A stretch of DNA of 8,803 nucleotides from an uncultured Ktedonobacteraceae bacterium (GTDB taxonomy: Bacteria > Chloroflexota > Ktedonobacteria > Ktedonobacterales > Ktedonobacteraceae), in assembly GCA_955652655.1 (NCBI GenBank), contig CATPCK010000243.1:1-8803 (forward strand), given 5' to 3'. This document shows positions 1-6,799 of the stretch, piece by piece. The notes under the pieces are model-generated. The model made no database searches. It was not told the DNA's origin and worked only from the letters and a program-made list of their open reading frames with translations. Position numbers and translations under genes: made by a program. Each line of letters begins with the position of its first letter. Position 1 is the stretch's first letter.

Positions 1-96
1 CGGCTCAAGCATCCGTTCCTTGCCGACCTGGGCCAGCAGCGCTTCCCACTCGGCGCGTCCACTACGTAGAGACTCAATGAAGGTAGCCTTGTCCAT
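1..96 (-). CDS. DinB/ClbS-like four-helix-bundle protein, N-terminal part only
   Basis: The first 32 codons are present; the rest lies beyond the left edge. The start ATG (94-96) is preceded by AAGGAG at a normal distance. The visible N-terminus begins MDKATFIESLRSGRAEWEAL and continues LLAQVGKERMLEP. It has the amphipathic first helix, the central 'R-x-E-W-x-x-L' and the 'R-M-x-E-P' turn typical of DinB_2, DUF1706 (ClbS/DfsB) and maleylpyruvate-isomerase-like N-terminal domains. Members of that superfamily are small cytosolic four-helix bundles, often metal-dependent thiol transferases or, for ClbS, a colibactin-resistance hydrolase. Which subgroup this one belongs to cannot be decided from 32 residues, because the metal-binding histidines would lie outside the window. 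Confidence 0.6.
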   Translation of the reverse strand, partial: MDKATFIESLRSGRAEWEALLAQVGKERMLEP

Positions 97-420
97 GAGC
101 ATCTCCTTCTCGTTCGTTCTTTACAGCTTTTCCTCTCAGTTTAGTATAACATGGTGAGTGGACATTCCCTGTGCTAAATGAACCAGATTACCAGGGTAAT
201 CTGCTCAGTTTCAAAAGCCTCTAGACTTTTCGCGCGTGTGGGTTTTCCTCGTTTGGCAAGGTAATGGTCGAATTCGGTGAGTGTGTACTCCATGCTGTAA
301 GACGGCATCATAAATATCCGTACTGTACACTTCGCTCCGATAAGCGGGAAGTTGATACCACACATCCTTGATCCGCAGGATAGTCAGACGTGTTTCAGGA
401 GTCAGTTGTTGCTCAATTTT
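97..420. other. Gene-poor, probably decayed stretch
   Basis: No convincing intact gene is visible. A minus-strand TATACT (143-148) could be the -10 of the DinB-like gene, but no good -35 accompanies it. A minus-strand 63-codon open frame (174-365) has no ribosome binding site. A second minus frame runs on from the stop of the thioredoxin remnant at 421 (KIEQQLTPETRLTILRIKD and onward, closed by TGA near 220) and has protein-like composition but no start codon. The two frames overlap in a way that suggests one former gene with a frameshift, but neither piece is recognised. Confidence 0.4.
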
Positions 421-651
421 TTATAGCTGCTCATTCTTCGGCTCAACTGCTTTGAGGCCTTCCTGCATAAAACGAGGCTCTGGGTAGGCACCGACCATTT
501 CAATACGGTCGTTCACCACGATTTTGGGTACACCCTGTACCTGGTAACGCTGGGCCATGTCGATGAACTCGGAGACTTCGACCACATCAGCGGTGATATG
601 TTCGTTTTCGATATTTTTCCGAGTTGCATGCCGATTGCCGCAGCCACCACA
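421..651 (-). pseudogene. Truncated thioredoxin/glutaredoxin-like protein, C-terminal remnant
   Basis: In minus frame, the stretch between the methyltransferase stop (652-654) and a TAA at 421-423 encodes the C-terminal half of a thioredoxin-fold protein. It reads IENEHITADVVEVSEF, then the cis-proline loop QVQGVPKIVVND, then GAYPEPRFMQEGLKAV. This matches the second half of bacterial protein-disulfide-oxidoreductase-like thioredoxins, where V-x-G-V-P-K is the cis-Pro loop next to the active site. The N-terminal half with the real CPxC site, and any start codon, are missing. A CGGC quartet at the start of the frame lies near the expected place, but its flanks do not resemble the family. The other frame across an A5 run at about 614-618 gives a more helix-like sequence, so a frameshift is likely too. 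I read this as a dead remnant, not a functional oxidoreductase. Confidence 0.65.
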
Positions 652-1371
652 CTATGATCTCTTCGCAAAACTGAGAATCATAAAGTACGGAAATTGATAC
701 CCCCTGGGTAGAAGTTTGTCGCTCATGTTATGAAAGAACTGCTCAGGAGTTGGCACATCCACCAGGCGCTGTAACTGAAATCCTGCTGCCAGGGCCGCGT
801 CCAGGTATTCTTCCAGCGTTCGCTGGTAAAAATGGACTTTGATGCCTTCTAGTGTCAATCCTCGATACGAGAACGCCCTGCCCGAGTCGAAGTAATTCTT
901 CAGGTGATTGCGCACGACATAAGAATAAGGGTTGTTCATGGAGAGCACCAATCGCCCCTCATCTTTGACGACCGAACTCAGTGTCGCGAGAAAGCCTTGA
1001 TAGTCATAGACATCGTTGAGCACGAAGTGGCTGGCGATCAAATCGAAATGTTGCTTATAGTCAGAAAGTGGCTGGCTCAGATCGGCCACCCGGTAGTCGA
1101 TTCTGCCTTCAGCATCCCTCGAGCGGGCCACCCGAATCAGGCGCGGGGAAATGTCAATGCCTGTGACGTTGGCACCGCGCCTAGCAAGAATTCTGCCGAG
1201 ATAACCTTCGCCACAGCCAGCATCCAACACAGTCAGGCCGGACACATTGCCGATGACCTCCAAAAGCCGGGGTACGAGCGGTTCATTTTCGATCCCTTCT
1301 TCTTCCCGTTTAGCAACCAGCTCGGCGTACTCATCAGCGAAGTCATCGTAGACATCGATCTTAGGCTCCAT
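652..1371 (-). CDS. Class I SAM-dependent methyltransferase
   Basis: A 239-aa cytosolic methyltransferase of the Methyltransf_11/25 type; the acceptor is unknown. Visible motifs: motif I VLDAGCGEGYLG (48-59) for SAM binding; the acidic residue after strand 2, GIDIS (D73); VADLSQPL (95-102); motif IV HFDLIASHFVLND (108-120); and the post-motif-V segment KDEGRLVLSMNNP (136-148). Length is typical of small-molecule methyltransferases, with a C-terminal cap (about 150-225) that probably holds the acceptor. The frame stays open upstream to 1455, but ATG at 1369-1371 is chosen because GGAGAGG lies nine bases before it and the promoter -10 at 1412-1417 falls inside the longer frame. The stop runs straight into the thioredoxin remnant, suggesting a deletion joined the two. 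A LexA-like box covers the promoter. Confidence 0.85.
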   Translation of the reverse strand: MEPKIDVYDDFADEYAELVAKREEEGIENEPLVPRLLEVIGNVSGLTVLDAGCGEGYLGRILARRGANVTGIDISPRLIRVARSRDAEGRIDYRVADLSQPLSDYKQHFDLIASHFVLNDVYDYQGFLATLSSVVKDEGRLVLSMNNPYSYVVRNHLKNYFDSGRAFSYRGLTLEGIKVHFYQRTLEEYLDAALAAGFQLQRLVDVPTPEQFFHNMSDKLLPRGYQFPYFMILSFAKRS

Positions 1372-1411
1372 GACATGCACCCTCTCCAGTAAAGAGACGA
1401 TCATCGCACCT

Positions 1412-1441
1412 ATTGTACCATAAACGAACGTACGTTCCCGA
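1412..1441 (-). promoter_or_regulatory. Methyltransferase promoter
   Basis: A -10 TACAAT lies at 1412-1417 on the minus strand, with transcription starting near 1405 and a leader of about 35 nt. The -35 region at about 1436-1441 is poor (TCGGGA, three of six consensus bases) and is partly covered by the LexA-like palindrome, as expected for a repressor-controlled promoter. Confidence 0.5.
1425..1438. promoter_or_regulatory. Candidate LexA (SOS) box, Gram-positive type
   Basis: CGAACGTACGTTCC fits every position of the Bacillus LexA/DinR consensus CGAACRNRYGTTYC and contains the perfect 12-bp palindrome GAACGTACGTTC. It sits between the -10 and the weak -35 of the methyltransferase promoter, where a bound repressor would block polymerase. 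A further CGAACG half-like repeat follows at 1439-1444. LexA binding is inferred from the motif alone; no lexA gene is in the window. Confidence 0.55.
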
Positions 1442-1521
1442 ACGCACCCATACAAGGTTCTGTTGGCGAATGACAGGTCTGGTGGAAATGAGGGGTGCGG
1501 CCCAGAGAGGGCTGCCTGCCG

Positions 1522-2433
1522 CTATATCAGTACTTTGTCGGCTCGCGAATTTTCCTCTTCTTCCGCAGATACCGGCGTTGCAGGAACTGTTACAGCACTT
1601 TTCTGATTAAGAGTAGATCGGCGTGCGAGCAAGACGGGTGAGACACGATAGACTTCACGTGCAAGGCCGAGTCGTTCGAGCGTCCAGATCACATAGCCGG
1701 AGAGATCGAACTGCCACCAGTGCAACCCGTGGAAGGCTGAACGCGGAAAAGCATGGTGATTGTTATGCCAACCTTCACCAAATCCGAGCAGGCCAACAAG
1801 CCATTCGTTGCGGCTCCGGTCGTTTGTCTCGAACTCACGCTTCCCAAAAGTATGGCACACAGAATTGACGCTCCAGGTGACATGGTGTGTGAGGAAGATG
1901 CGCACAAGTCCGCCCCACAGGAGACCTGTCCAGCCGCCAATTAAGAACGGGATAACCAGTGACAATGCCGCCCAGAGAAAAAATGTACGACTGACAAAGA
2001 CAACAATCGGATCTTTGACAAGGTTGCGACAATACACATTGGGATCAGCCATGTTGTCTCTGAGCAACCAGCCCGTATGTGCATGAAAAAAACCCTCGAC
2101 GGGGCTGTGCGGGTCACCTTCACGATCAGAATGAGCATGATGCTTGATGTGCGTTGCTGCCCAAACAAGCGCAGACCCTTCCCAAGACATGGAGCCTAGA
2201 ACGAGCAAGATCAACTTCACGACAGGATGAGGGCGGAAACTCCGGTGAGTCAACATTCGATGATAACCAATAGTCACACCAAAGGCGACGAGAGAGTACA
2301 GTATTGCCAGCAACGCGAGATCAGACCAGTTGACGGCCCGCGCCCACAGCAAGTATATGGCGAACACGGTGGCAAGAAAGGGAACGACGACGACGACGAG
2401 TACGACAGATTTATAAAGTGTTTTAGATTCCAT
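1522..2433 (-). CDS. Membrane fatty-acid (acyl-CoA/acyl-lipid) desaturase
   Basis: A 303-aa integral membrane di-iron desaturase of the stearoyl-CoA delta-9 desaturase/DesC family, which uses O2 and an external electron donor to put a cis double bond into a fatty acyl chain. All three histidine boxes are present: H58-RMLT-H63 (HX4H), H95-IK-HH99 (HXXHH) and H223-NN-HH227 (HXXHH). The conserved GEGWHNNHHAFP segment and WQFD (240-243) are also there. Hydrophobic spans lie at about 9-30, 36-56, 70-92 and 150-175, placed as usual around the boxes so that the histidines face the cytosol. The C-terminus (about 272-303) is a polar, glutamate-rich tail with no known domain. The start ATG has GGAGG five bases upstream. 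Length is normal for bacterial members that lack a fused cytochrome b5. No ferredoxin or reductase partner is adjacent. Regiospecificity cannot be read from sequence. Confidence 0.92.
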   Translation of the reverse strand: MESKTLYKSVVLVVVVVPFLATVFAIYLLWARAVNWSDLALLAILYSLVAFGVTIGYHRMLTHRSFRPHPVVKLILLVLGSMSWEGSALVWAATHIKHHAHSDREGDPHSPVEGFFHAHTGWLLRDNMADPNVYCRNLVKDPIVVFVSRTFFLWAALSLVIPFLIGGWTGLLWGGLVRIFLTHHVTWSVNSVCHTFGKREFETNDRSRNEWLVGLLGFGEGWHNNHHAFPRSAFHGLHWWQFDLSGYVIWTLERLGLAREVYRVSPVLLARRSTLNQKSAVTVPATPVSAEEEENSRADKVLI

Positions 2434-2453
2434 GTAACCTCCAATATTAGATA

Positions 2454-2467
2454 TACCTTCTGAGGTA
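2454..2467. promoter_or_regulatory. Small inverted repeat upstream of the desaturase
   Basis: TACCT-TCTG-AGGTA is a 5-bp inverted repeat about 21 bases upstream of the desaturase start. It could be an operator or the foot of a leader hairpin. No convincing -35/-10 pair was seen in 2434-2588, so the desaturase may instead be co-transcribed with the oxidoreductase 155 bp upstream. Confidence 0.2.
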
Positions 2468-2588
2468 GGTCATTAGTAAGAGAGGAATGGATGAAGATTT
2501 GTTTCACCAGGTTCAGACCGACTCACTACATGCCATAACAATCAGTCCAAGAGTGGCTGGCATAGCACTTTTTCCTTTCATGAAGCGT

Positions 2589-3680
2589 TTACAGCGTAAT
2601 GGCCGTCCCGCTCTGTGCGCTCTGCTGGGCGGCTTCTATCACCCGCAGCGTGGTCAGTACTCCCGCCGGGTCAACGGGCGGCCGGCCTCCGCTGAGCAGC
2701 GCGTCGCGTAGCAAAATATAGAATTCTTCATAAGCGCCTGGCAGCGTCTCGATGGGAGTATCAATACGTATGCCACTGACATCTGTGAGCATACGTCCCC
2801 AGCGTTCCGGTGGCTCAAGGCCCCAACCAGCATTGCCTGGTCGCATACCCGTAGTGAGGGCGTGTTCCTGGGGATCCAACCCCCACTTTTCGTAGGTGCC
2901 GCGCAGCCCATGAAGCCGTAAGCGCGGCCCCTGAATACGAGCAACTACACTCATCCAGAGATGCGCCAGTACACCAGTAGCAAACTGCAAGGCTACAAAC
3001 GTATCGTCATCTACCTGTGCGCCTGAACGCCGCTTCTCCAATTCGGCATAGACGCGCACCGGCTGCCCGAAGAGTTGAATGGCCTGGTCAATCAGGTGAC
3101 TTCCGAGGTCGTAGAGCAGCCCACCAGCCTCTTCGGGAGCTGAGTATTCTCGCCATGCATGAGTACGCGGCGCAGCGCGGTAGCGCTCGTAGCGCGACTC
3201 GAAACGTGTAATCGGCCCAAGCAGATCGGCGGCAATCAATTGGCGTACCGTTAGAAAGTCATTGTCCCAGCGCCTGTTCTGAAAGACCGTAAGCACCTTT
3301 CCCGTGCTTTGACTGGTCTCTATCAGCTTCTCCGCGTCGGCAACGCTGGCGGCCATGGGTTTGTCGATCACAACGGGAAGCCCGGCGTTCATAGCAGCCA
3401 TGCCAAGAGGTACGTGGTTGCGATTGGGGGTCGCTACCACAGCCAGATCGTAGCGCGACGGGTGACGCCACAATTCGTCAGCCGTTGAGAGTACCTCGGC
3501 GTCGGGGAAATCACGCTGGGCGTGCTCCTGACGCCTGGGATTACTGGTGACTATAGCCGCCACCTCCATGCCCGCTACCGAGGAAACCAGGGGGGCATGG
3601 AAGACGGAACCAGCCAGGCCATAGCCGATGATGGCAACGCGCAGCGTTTTCGCCCTTGCCTCTGAATCAGGTGATACCAT
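2589..3680 (-). CDS. Gfo/Idh/MocA family NAD(P)-dependent oxidoreductase
   Basis: A 363-aa cytosolic dehydrogenase that typically oxidises or reduces a sugar, inositol or similar polyol with a nicotinamide cofactor. The N-terminal Rossmann domain starts at RVAIIGYGLAGSVFHAPLV with the GYGLAG dinucleotide loop at 19-24. The A-T-P-N-x-x-H segment is at 83-89. The catalytic-lysine motif is present as V-I-D-K107-P (EKP in most members, DKP here). The C-terminal alpha/beta domain carries GGLLYDLGSHLIDQ (186-199), where D191 and H195 are the usual substrate and catalytic positions. The R-W-D-N-D-F pattern after residue 136 resembles the YvaA/YhhX/scyllo-inositol dehydrogenase subgroup. The frame is open upstream to 3890, but the promoter at 3724-3752 and the GGAG nine bases ahead select ATG 3678-3680. 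The exact substrate is unknown. Confidence 0.9.
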   Translation of the reverse strand: MVSPDSEARAKTLRVAIIGYGLAGSVFHAPLVSSVAGMEVAAIVTSNPRRQEHAQRDFPDAEVLSTADELWRHPSRYDLAVVATPNRNHVPLGMAAMNAGLPVVIDKPMAASVADAEKLIETSQSTGKVLTVFQNRRWDNDFLTVRQLIAADLLGPITRFESRYERYRAAPRTHAWREYSAPEEAGGLLYDLGSHLIDQAIQLFGQPVRVYAELEKRRSGAQVDDDTFVALQFATGVLAHLWMSVVARIQGPRLRLHGLRGTYEKWGLDPQEHALTTGMRPGNAGWGLEPPERWGRMLTDVSGIRIDTPIETLPGAYEEFYILLRDALLSGGRPPVDPAGVLTTLRVIEAAQQSAQSGTAITL

Positions 3681-3723
3681 ATGAAACTTCTCCTCATAGT
3701 TTTTAATATAGCTCTTCATTACT

Positions 3724-3752
3724 ATGATAGCCTGTGGTAGGGGGTTTGACAA
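3724..3752 (-). promoter_or_regulatory. Oxidoreductase sigma-70 promoter
   Basis: On the minus strand, TTGTCA (3747-3752) and TATCAT (3724-3729) are separated by 17 bp; each differs from consensus at one base. Transcription would start near 3717, just downstream of an otherwise possible ATG at 3719, supporting translation from 3680. Confidence 0.65.
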
Positions 3753-3875
3753 CGCTAGAGCGCGACAGTGAAAAAGAGTGATATAAAGCCATTGAGCTAT
3801 GACGTTGGGTGATTTGCCACTTGAGGATTTATGACCATGCCTTGTCTGGTTGGCCAGGCCACGTCCAAATCCTGC

Positions 3876-3904
3876 TTGACACATCGTCAACTAGCCCCTA
3901 CAAT
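3876..3904 (+). promoter_or_regulatory. Kinase gene sigma-70 promoter with overlapping inverted repeat
   Basis: A perfect -35 TTGACA (3876-3881) and a -10 TACAAT (3899-3904) are 17 bp apart, about 55 bp ahead of the kinase start. The -35 also forms the left half of an inverted repeat TTGAC-N5-GTCAA (3876-3890), a possible operator. Confidence 0.75.
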
Positions 3905-3957
3905 CGTTTTATCGAAGTAGGTATATTGTGTGCATTCCTCATTTGGGAGGCAAATGG

Positions 3958-5529
3958 ATGGAGGATCGTCTAGAGCGCCGACTTGGGAACTATCAGTTAA
4001 CTCGTTTACTCGCGCGGGGAGGCTTCGCAGAAGTCTACCTCGGTCAGCATATCTACCTCAAAAATCAGGCCGCTATCAAAGTCCTCCAGACGCGGCTCTC
4101 AGGCAATGATATGGAAAGCTTTCTCAACGAGGCGCGTACTGTGGTGAATCTGATCCATCCTAACATTGTACGCGTGCTTGAGTTCGGTGTTGAGGGTGAT
4201 ACCCCTTTCCTCGTCATGGATTATGCGCCGAACGGTTCTCTCCGCCAGTGTTATCCCAAAGGAGTGCAACTCCCGCTTTCCTCCGTAAAAGCTTACGTCA
4301 AGCAGGCAGCAAGCGCATTACAATATGCTCACGATCAAAAACTGATTCATCGAGATATCAAGCCGGAAAATATGTTGTTGGGAGGTAACAACGAGCTACT
4401 CATTAGCGATTTTGGCATCGCCGTCTTCGCGCATAGCTCCCTCTCTGAAAGCACACAGCAGGTCGTTGGCACTGTCGCTTACATGGCTCCTGAACAGGTG
4501 CAGGGGAAGCCGCGACCGGCCAGCGATCAGTACGCATTGGCCATTGTCGCCTACGAGTGGCTCTGTGGAGAGCGACCCTTTCACGGCAACTTGACAGAGA
4601 TAGCGACGCAACAGATGTTTACCGATCCTCTCCCGCTGCGCGAGAAAGTGCCGGATATTCCTCCTGCTGTCGAACGGGCGATTATGACCGCGCTCGCCAA
4701 AGACCCCCGGCAGCGATATAGCACAATCCTGGATTTTGCCAATGCATTAGAGTGCGCCAGTCAGTCCATTCCTCGACCAACTCAGCCAACGCTTGATCAG
4801 AAGAGCCCGATGCTCTCTAAGACGCTTGTTGTGGGGAGCAACGACTCCTCTAAAGCAGTGACCCATTCCTCTAGGACAAGAAAAGAGCAGGTTACTGTAG
4901 ATTCTCCCGCCTGGAAAACAGGTAGAAAGCTCTTTGCTGTTGAAGGTATCAAGAAACATCAGGTATTCTATGTGGTATTGGGCGTGCTTCTCTATACTCT
5001 TTCGAACAACTTCGTTATGCTCATTCACCTCCCACCAGTTCATGGGAATGAATTACTCTGGATTTTACCAACGCTTGTTATCCCCGTTGCGTTCGGCATT
5101 ATCTATGGATTTTGGGCGGGTCTTGTTACTGGCGGACTCGGTTACTTTTTAGGGTCCTATATCTCCATCGTTATTCGCTCGAACAGTGTACCAAGCAGTT
5201 CGATCGGTTTTCTCACACTCTCTGCATTACCGCTGCCCTGGTATTTCCATCTAGGATTCCTTTCCACTGGTTCGATCGCAGGCCTTGCCACCATCATCAC
5301 AAAAGGGCGTTATCAATCCATCCAGAATATTGCTGTTGCGGAGTCTTTCAGCGTCATTGGCATACTCAGCGGCTTCTTCATCGTTTTCAATAATTTCTGG
5401 CCTCATCTCTACCATAACGAGTCATTGTTGATCGATTTTACCCATATTGCTCTTCCGAATATGATGCTTGTCTTGATTTTGCTCCCTCTTATACTAACGA
5501 TACAGAGCCTTTTCAACAAAGATAAATGA
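3958..5529 (+). CDS. Membrane Ser/Thr protein kinase with C-terminal six-helix, ECF-S-like domain
   Basis: A 523-aa Hanks-type (PknB-like) Ser/Thr kinase, cytosolic kinase domain first. Key residues: nucleotide loop LARGGFAEVYLG (18-29), Lys41 in AAIKVL, Glu58, catalytic loop HRDIKPEN (D133, N138), DFG at 151-153, GTVAYMAPEQ (171-180) and the subdomain XI Arg in DPRQRY (253). The first glycine of the loop is Ala19. A Ser/Thr/Gln-rich linker (about 268-330) leads to six predicted membrane helices at about 336-356, 366-384, 386-406, 430-447, 457-477 and 497-515. Helices 2-3 carry the glycine pattern P-x-x-F-G-x-x-x-G-F-x-x-G-x-x-x-G-G-L-G seen in ECF transporter S components. There is no PASTA or other known sensor. 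ATG 3958 follows GGGAGG at seven bases; a GTG at 3928 lacks a site. Dual use as a substrate sensor is inference. Confidence 0.88.
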   Translation: MEDRLERRLGNYQLTRLLARGGFAEVYLGQHIYLKNQAAIKVLQTRLSGNDMESFLNEARTVVNLIHPNIVRVLEFGVEGDTPFLVMDYAPNGSLRQCYPKGVQLPLSSVKAYVKQAASALQYAHDQKLIHRDIKPENMLLGGNNELLISDFGIAVFAHSSLSESTQQVVGTVAYMAPEQVQGKPRPASDQYALAIVAYEWLCGERPFHGNLTEIATQQMFTDPLPLREKVPDIPPAVERAIMTALAKDPRQRYSTILDFANALECASQSIPRPTQPTLDQKSPMLSKTLVVGSNDSSKAVTHSSRTRKEQVTVDSPAWKTGRKLFAVEGIKKHQVFYVVLGVLLYTLSNNFVMLIHLPPVHGNELLWILPTLVIPVAFGIIYGFWAGLVTGGLGYFLGSYISIVIRSNSVPSSSIGFLTLSALPLPWYFHLGFLSTGSIAGLATIITKGRYQSIQNIAVAESFSVIGILSGFFIVFNNFWPHLYHNESLLIDFTHIALPNMMLVLILLPLILTIQSLFNKDK

Positions 5530-5671
5530 CCTTCGGCACCTCACAGCTGAGGCTGCATGTAGCTGGATTGGAAAAAATACCTGGTATTACGCGAGCTGTC
5601 ATGAGTAGCTGGAAGGCTTCGTAAAGCGCGATTATCTGTATGAAGTGAAAGACACAGGCTGCTCGCAATGC

Positions 5672-6625
5672 TTACTCTCGCTTCAACTTGTCCGGCGCTA
5701 TTTGCTTGAGCAATGCTAGGAGAATCGGGAGGTTGGCTACTTTGAAGGAGCGTGCGCTGAACCAGAGTCTGGACGTTTCCTCCCGGATTATCATGACGAG
5801 CAGTGAGATAATGCGAATGTTCTTCACCTGGCTCCAGGGTAGCATCTCACCGTTGCTTTTGCAGACCCCTTGTTGGCTGAGGCTCAGCGGGCCAAAGCTG
5901 ACAAGGTCTCCTGCATGGTAGGTTGCAAGCACCTTGGGAAACAGGAGCGTGTTGACCTCACTCTTGATGGTATCGCCCAGTTCTTCCAGGCCTGCGTATG
6001 CCTCATCGATTTCCACTTGTTTGCCATCATTGCGCTGTATCGTGTACTTGTGACGGCTTATGCCACCATAACGGCTAAACACAATGTATTCCCAGATACA
6101 AGCAATCTGGTCCCAGCGAAATGCCTCAGGGGTTTGCCCTTGGGCTGAGGTAAAACCTTCGCGGTACACGCGTATGCACCATGAGCTACGCAGCGCTAGT
6201 TTGAGGTAATACCAGATGCCGAAAGCGAGACAGACCAGGCCAACAATGCTGAAAATCAAGACCAGTATGAGAGCGGAAGAGCCTGAGAAGATTCCAATTG
6301 CAATGCCAAGGCTGAGAAGGATGATGCCTCCTAACAAGAAGCCAAATCCGGTGATGCGCGTGGTGCCAAGGATAGCTCGCACGACCACAATGATGAAAGC
6401 AGACGGAATGAAGATAAGTAACAGACCACCGCCACTTAACCGTTCAAGAGCAATGATGGTGATTAGAACAACCCAGGCGACCAGCTAGGCTATACAGAGG
6501 ATGTTTCTTTTCAGTGATACAACATAGAGCCCGTATGCGGCAAGAAAATTGCCCAGATTGTGTGCTGCTATGAGCTGCTGCTCGGACAACGGCTGCTCTC
6601 TTCCCTGCGTATCATACGATGACAT
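5672..6625 (-). pseudogene. DUF6585-type membrane protein gene interrupted by in-frame TAG
   Basis: Reading from ATG 6623-6625 (AAGGAG seven bases upstream), the frame gives MSSYDTQGREQPLSEQQLIA and continues for 46 codons to a TAG at 6485-6487. The same frame then stays open for 270 more codons to TAA 5672-5674. The combined product would be about 317 residues: a polar N-terminus; several hydrophobic segments; then a soluble part with the two PH-like repeats of the family: IRVYREGF, FRWDQIACIWEY, YTIQRNDGKQ, FGPLSLSQQGV, LPWSQVKNIRI and ANLPILLALL. The MSSY...PLSEQQ start and this body are typical of DUF6585 proteins, common in Ktedonobacteria and of unknown function. Residue 47 was probably Trp or Gln. 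The only conventional restart inside the downstream frame is GTG 6386-6388, without a ribosome binding site. A possible -10 TACAAT lies at 6662-6667. Sequencing error or readthrough are alternatives. The gene converges on the kinase. Confidence 0.75.
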
Positions 6626-6729
6626 CAGTGAACTCCTTTGTCCTCCTCTTAGATATTGCCCATTGTACAAGATGCGCAGCGCTCCTTGCCACCTAAACCG
6701 ATGAGATCTATCATACCTGGCTCAGTGGC

Positions 6730-6758
6730 AAAAAACCCTAGGACACGCCCAGGTTTTT
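6730..6758 (-). terminator. Rho-independent terminator, probably the original tRNA-Arg terminator
   Basis: On the minus strand AAAAACCT pairs with AGG-G-TTTTT (one bulged base) around an 11-nt loop and ends in a run of T. It lies immediately 3' of the tRNA remnant (6759-6788), so it could end either the XRE gene transcript or, before the insertion, the tRNA-Arg transcript. Confidence 0.6.
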
Positions 6759-6762
6759 GGAG

Positions 6763-6788
6763 CGCGCCCAGCAGGGTTCCAACCTGCG
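6763..6788 (-). repeat. Duplicated 3' end of tRNA-Arg (att-like remnant)
   Basis: These 26 bases match 7921-7946, the T-arm plus 3' acceptor strand of the tRNA-Arg gene, at 24 of 26 positions and in the same orientation. The T-stem GCAGG/CCTGC and acceptor strand TGGGCGC are kept. The loop is TTGGAAC instead of TTCGAAT, losing the near-universal C56, so this copy could not serve as a working tRNA part. Upstream (6789-6830) nothing resembles an anticodon or D-arm, so only the 3' third was ever here. Confidence 0.75.
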
Positions 6789-6799
6789 ATTGTAGCCAT

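Noticed and set aside
904..1392. Plus-strand 162-codon open frame
   Set aside because: It is the antisense shadow of the methyltransferase, whose motifs are unambiguous.
1372..1455. Longer N-terminus for the methyltransferase
   Set aside because: The extension covers the promoter and LexA-like box and has no ribosome binding site.
3789..3801. Minus-strand 13-mer CATAGCTCAATGG resembling the tRNA D-arm (12 of 13 with tRNA-Arg)
   Set aside because: No acceptor, anticodon or T-arm structure surrounds it; the match is too short to claim a second tRNA fragment.
3681..3890. Longer N-terminus for the Gfo/Idh/MocA protein (70 extra codons)
   Set aside because: It would begin upstream of the identified promoter, lacks a ribosome binding site, and adds sequence before the normal start of the Rossmann fold.
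5526..5624. 32-codon frame overlapping the kinase stop by ATGA
   Set aside because: A stop following a codon ending in A always creates ATGA, 32 open codons are expected by chance fairly often, and there is no ribosome binding site or recognisable sequence.
5600..5680. Plus-strand frame with EGFVKRDYLYEVKDTG, resembling the wing of a winged-helix regulator
   Set aside because: Too short, no start, and it runs into the coding region of the convergent gene.
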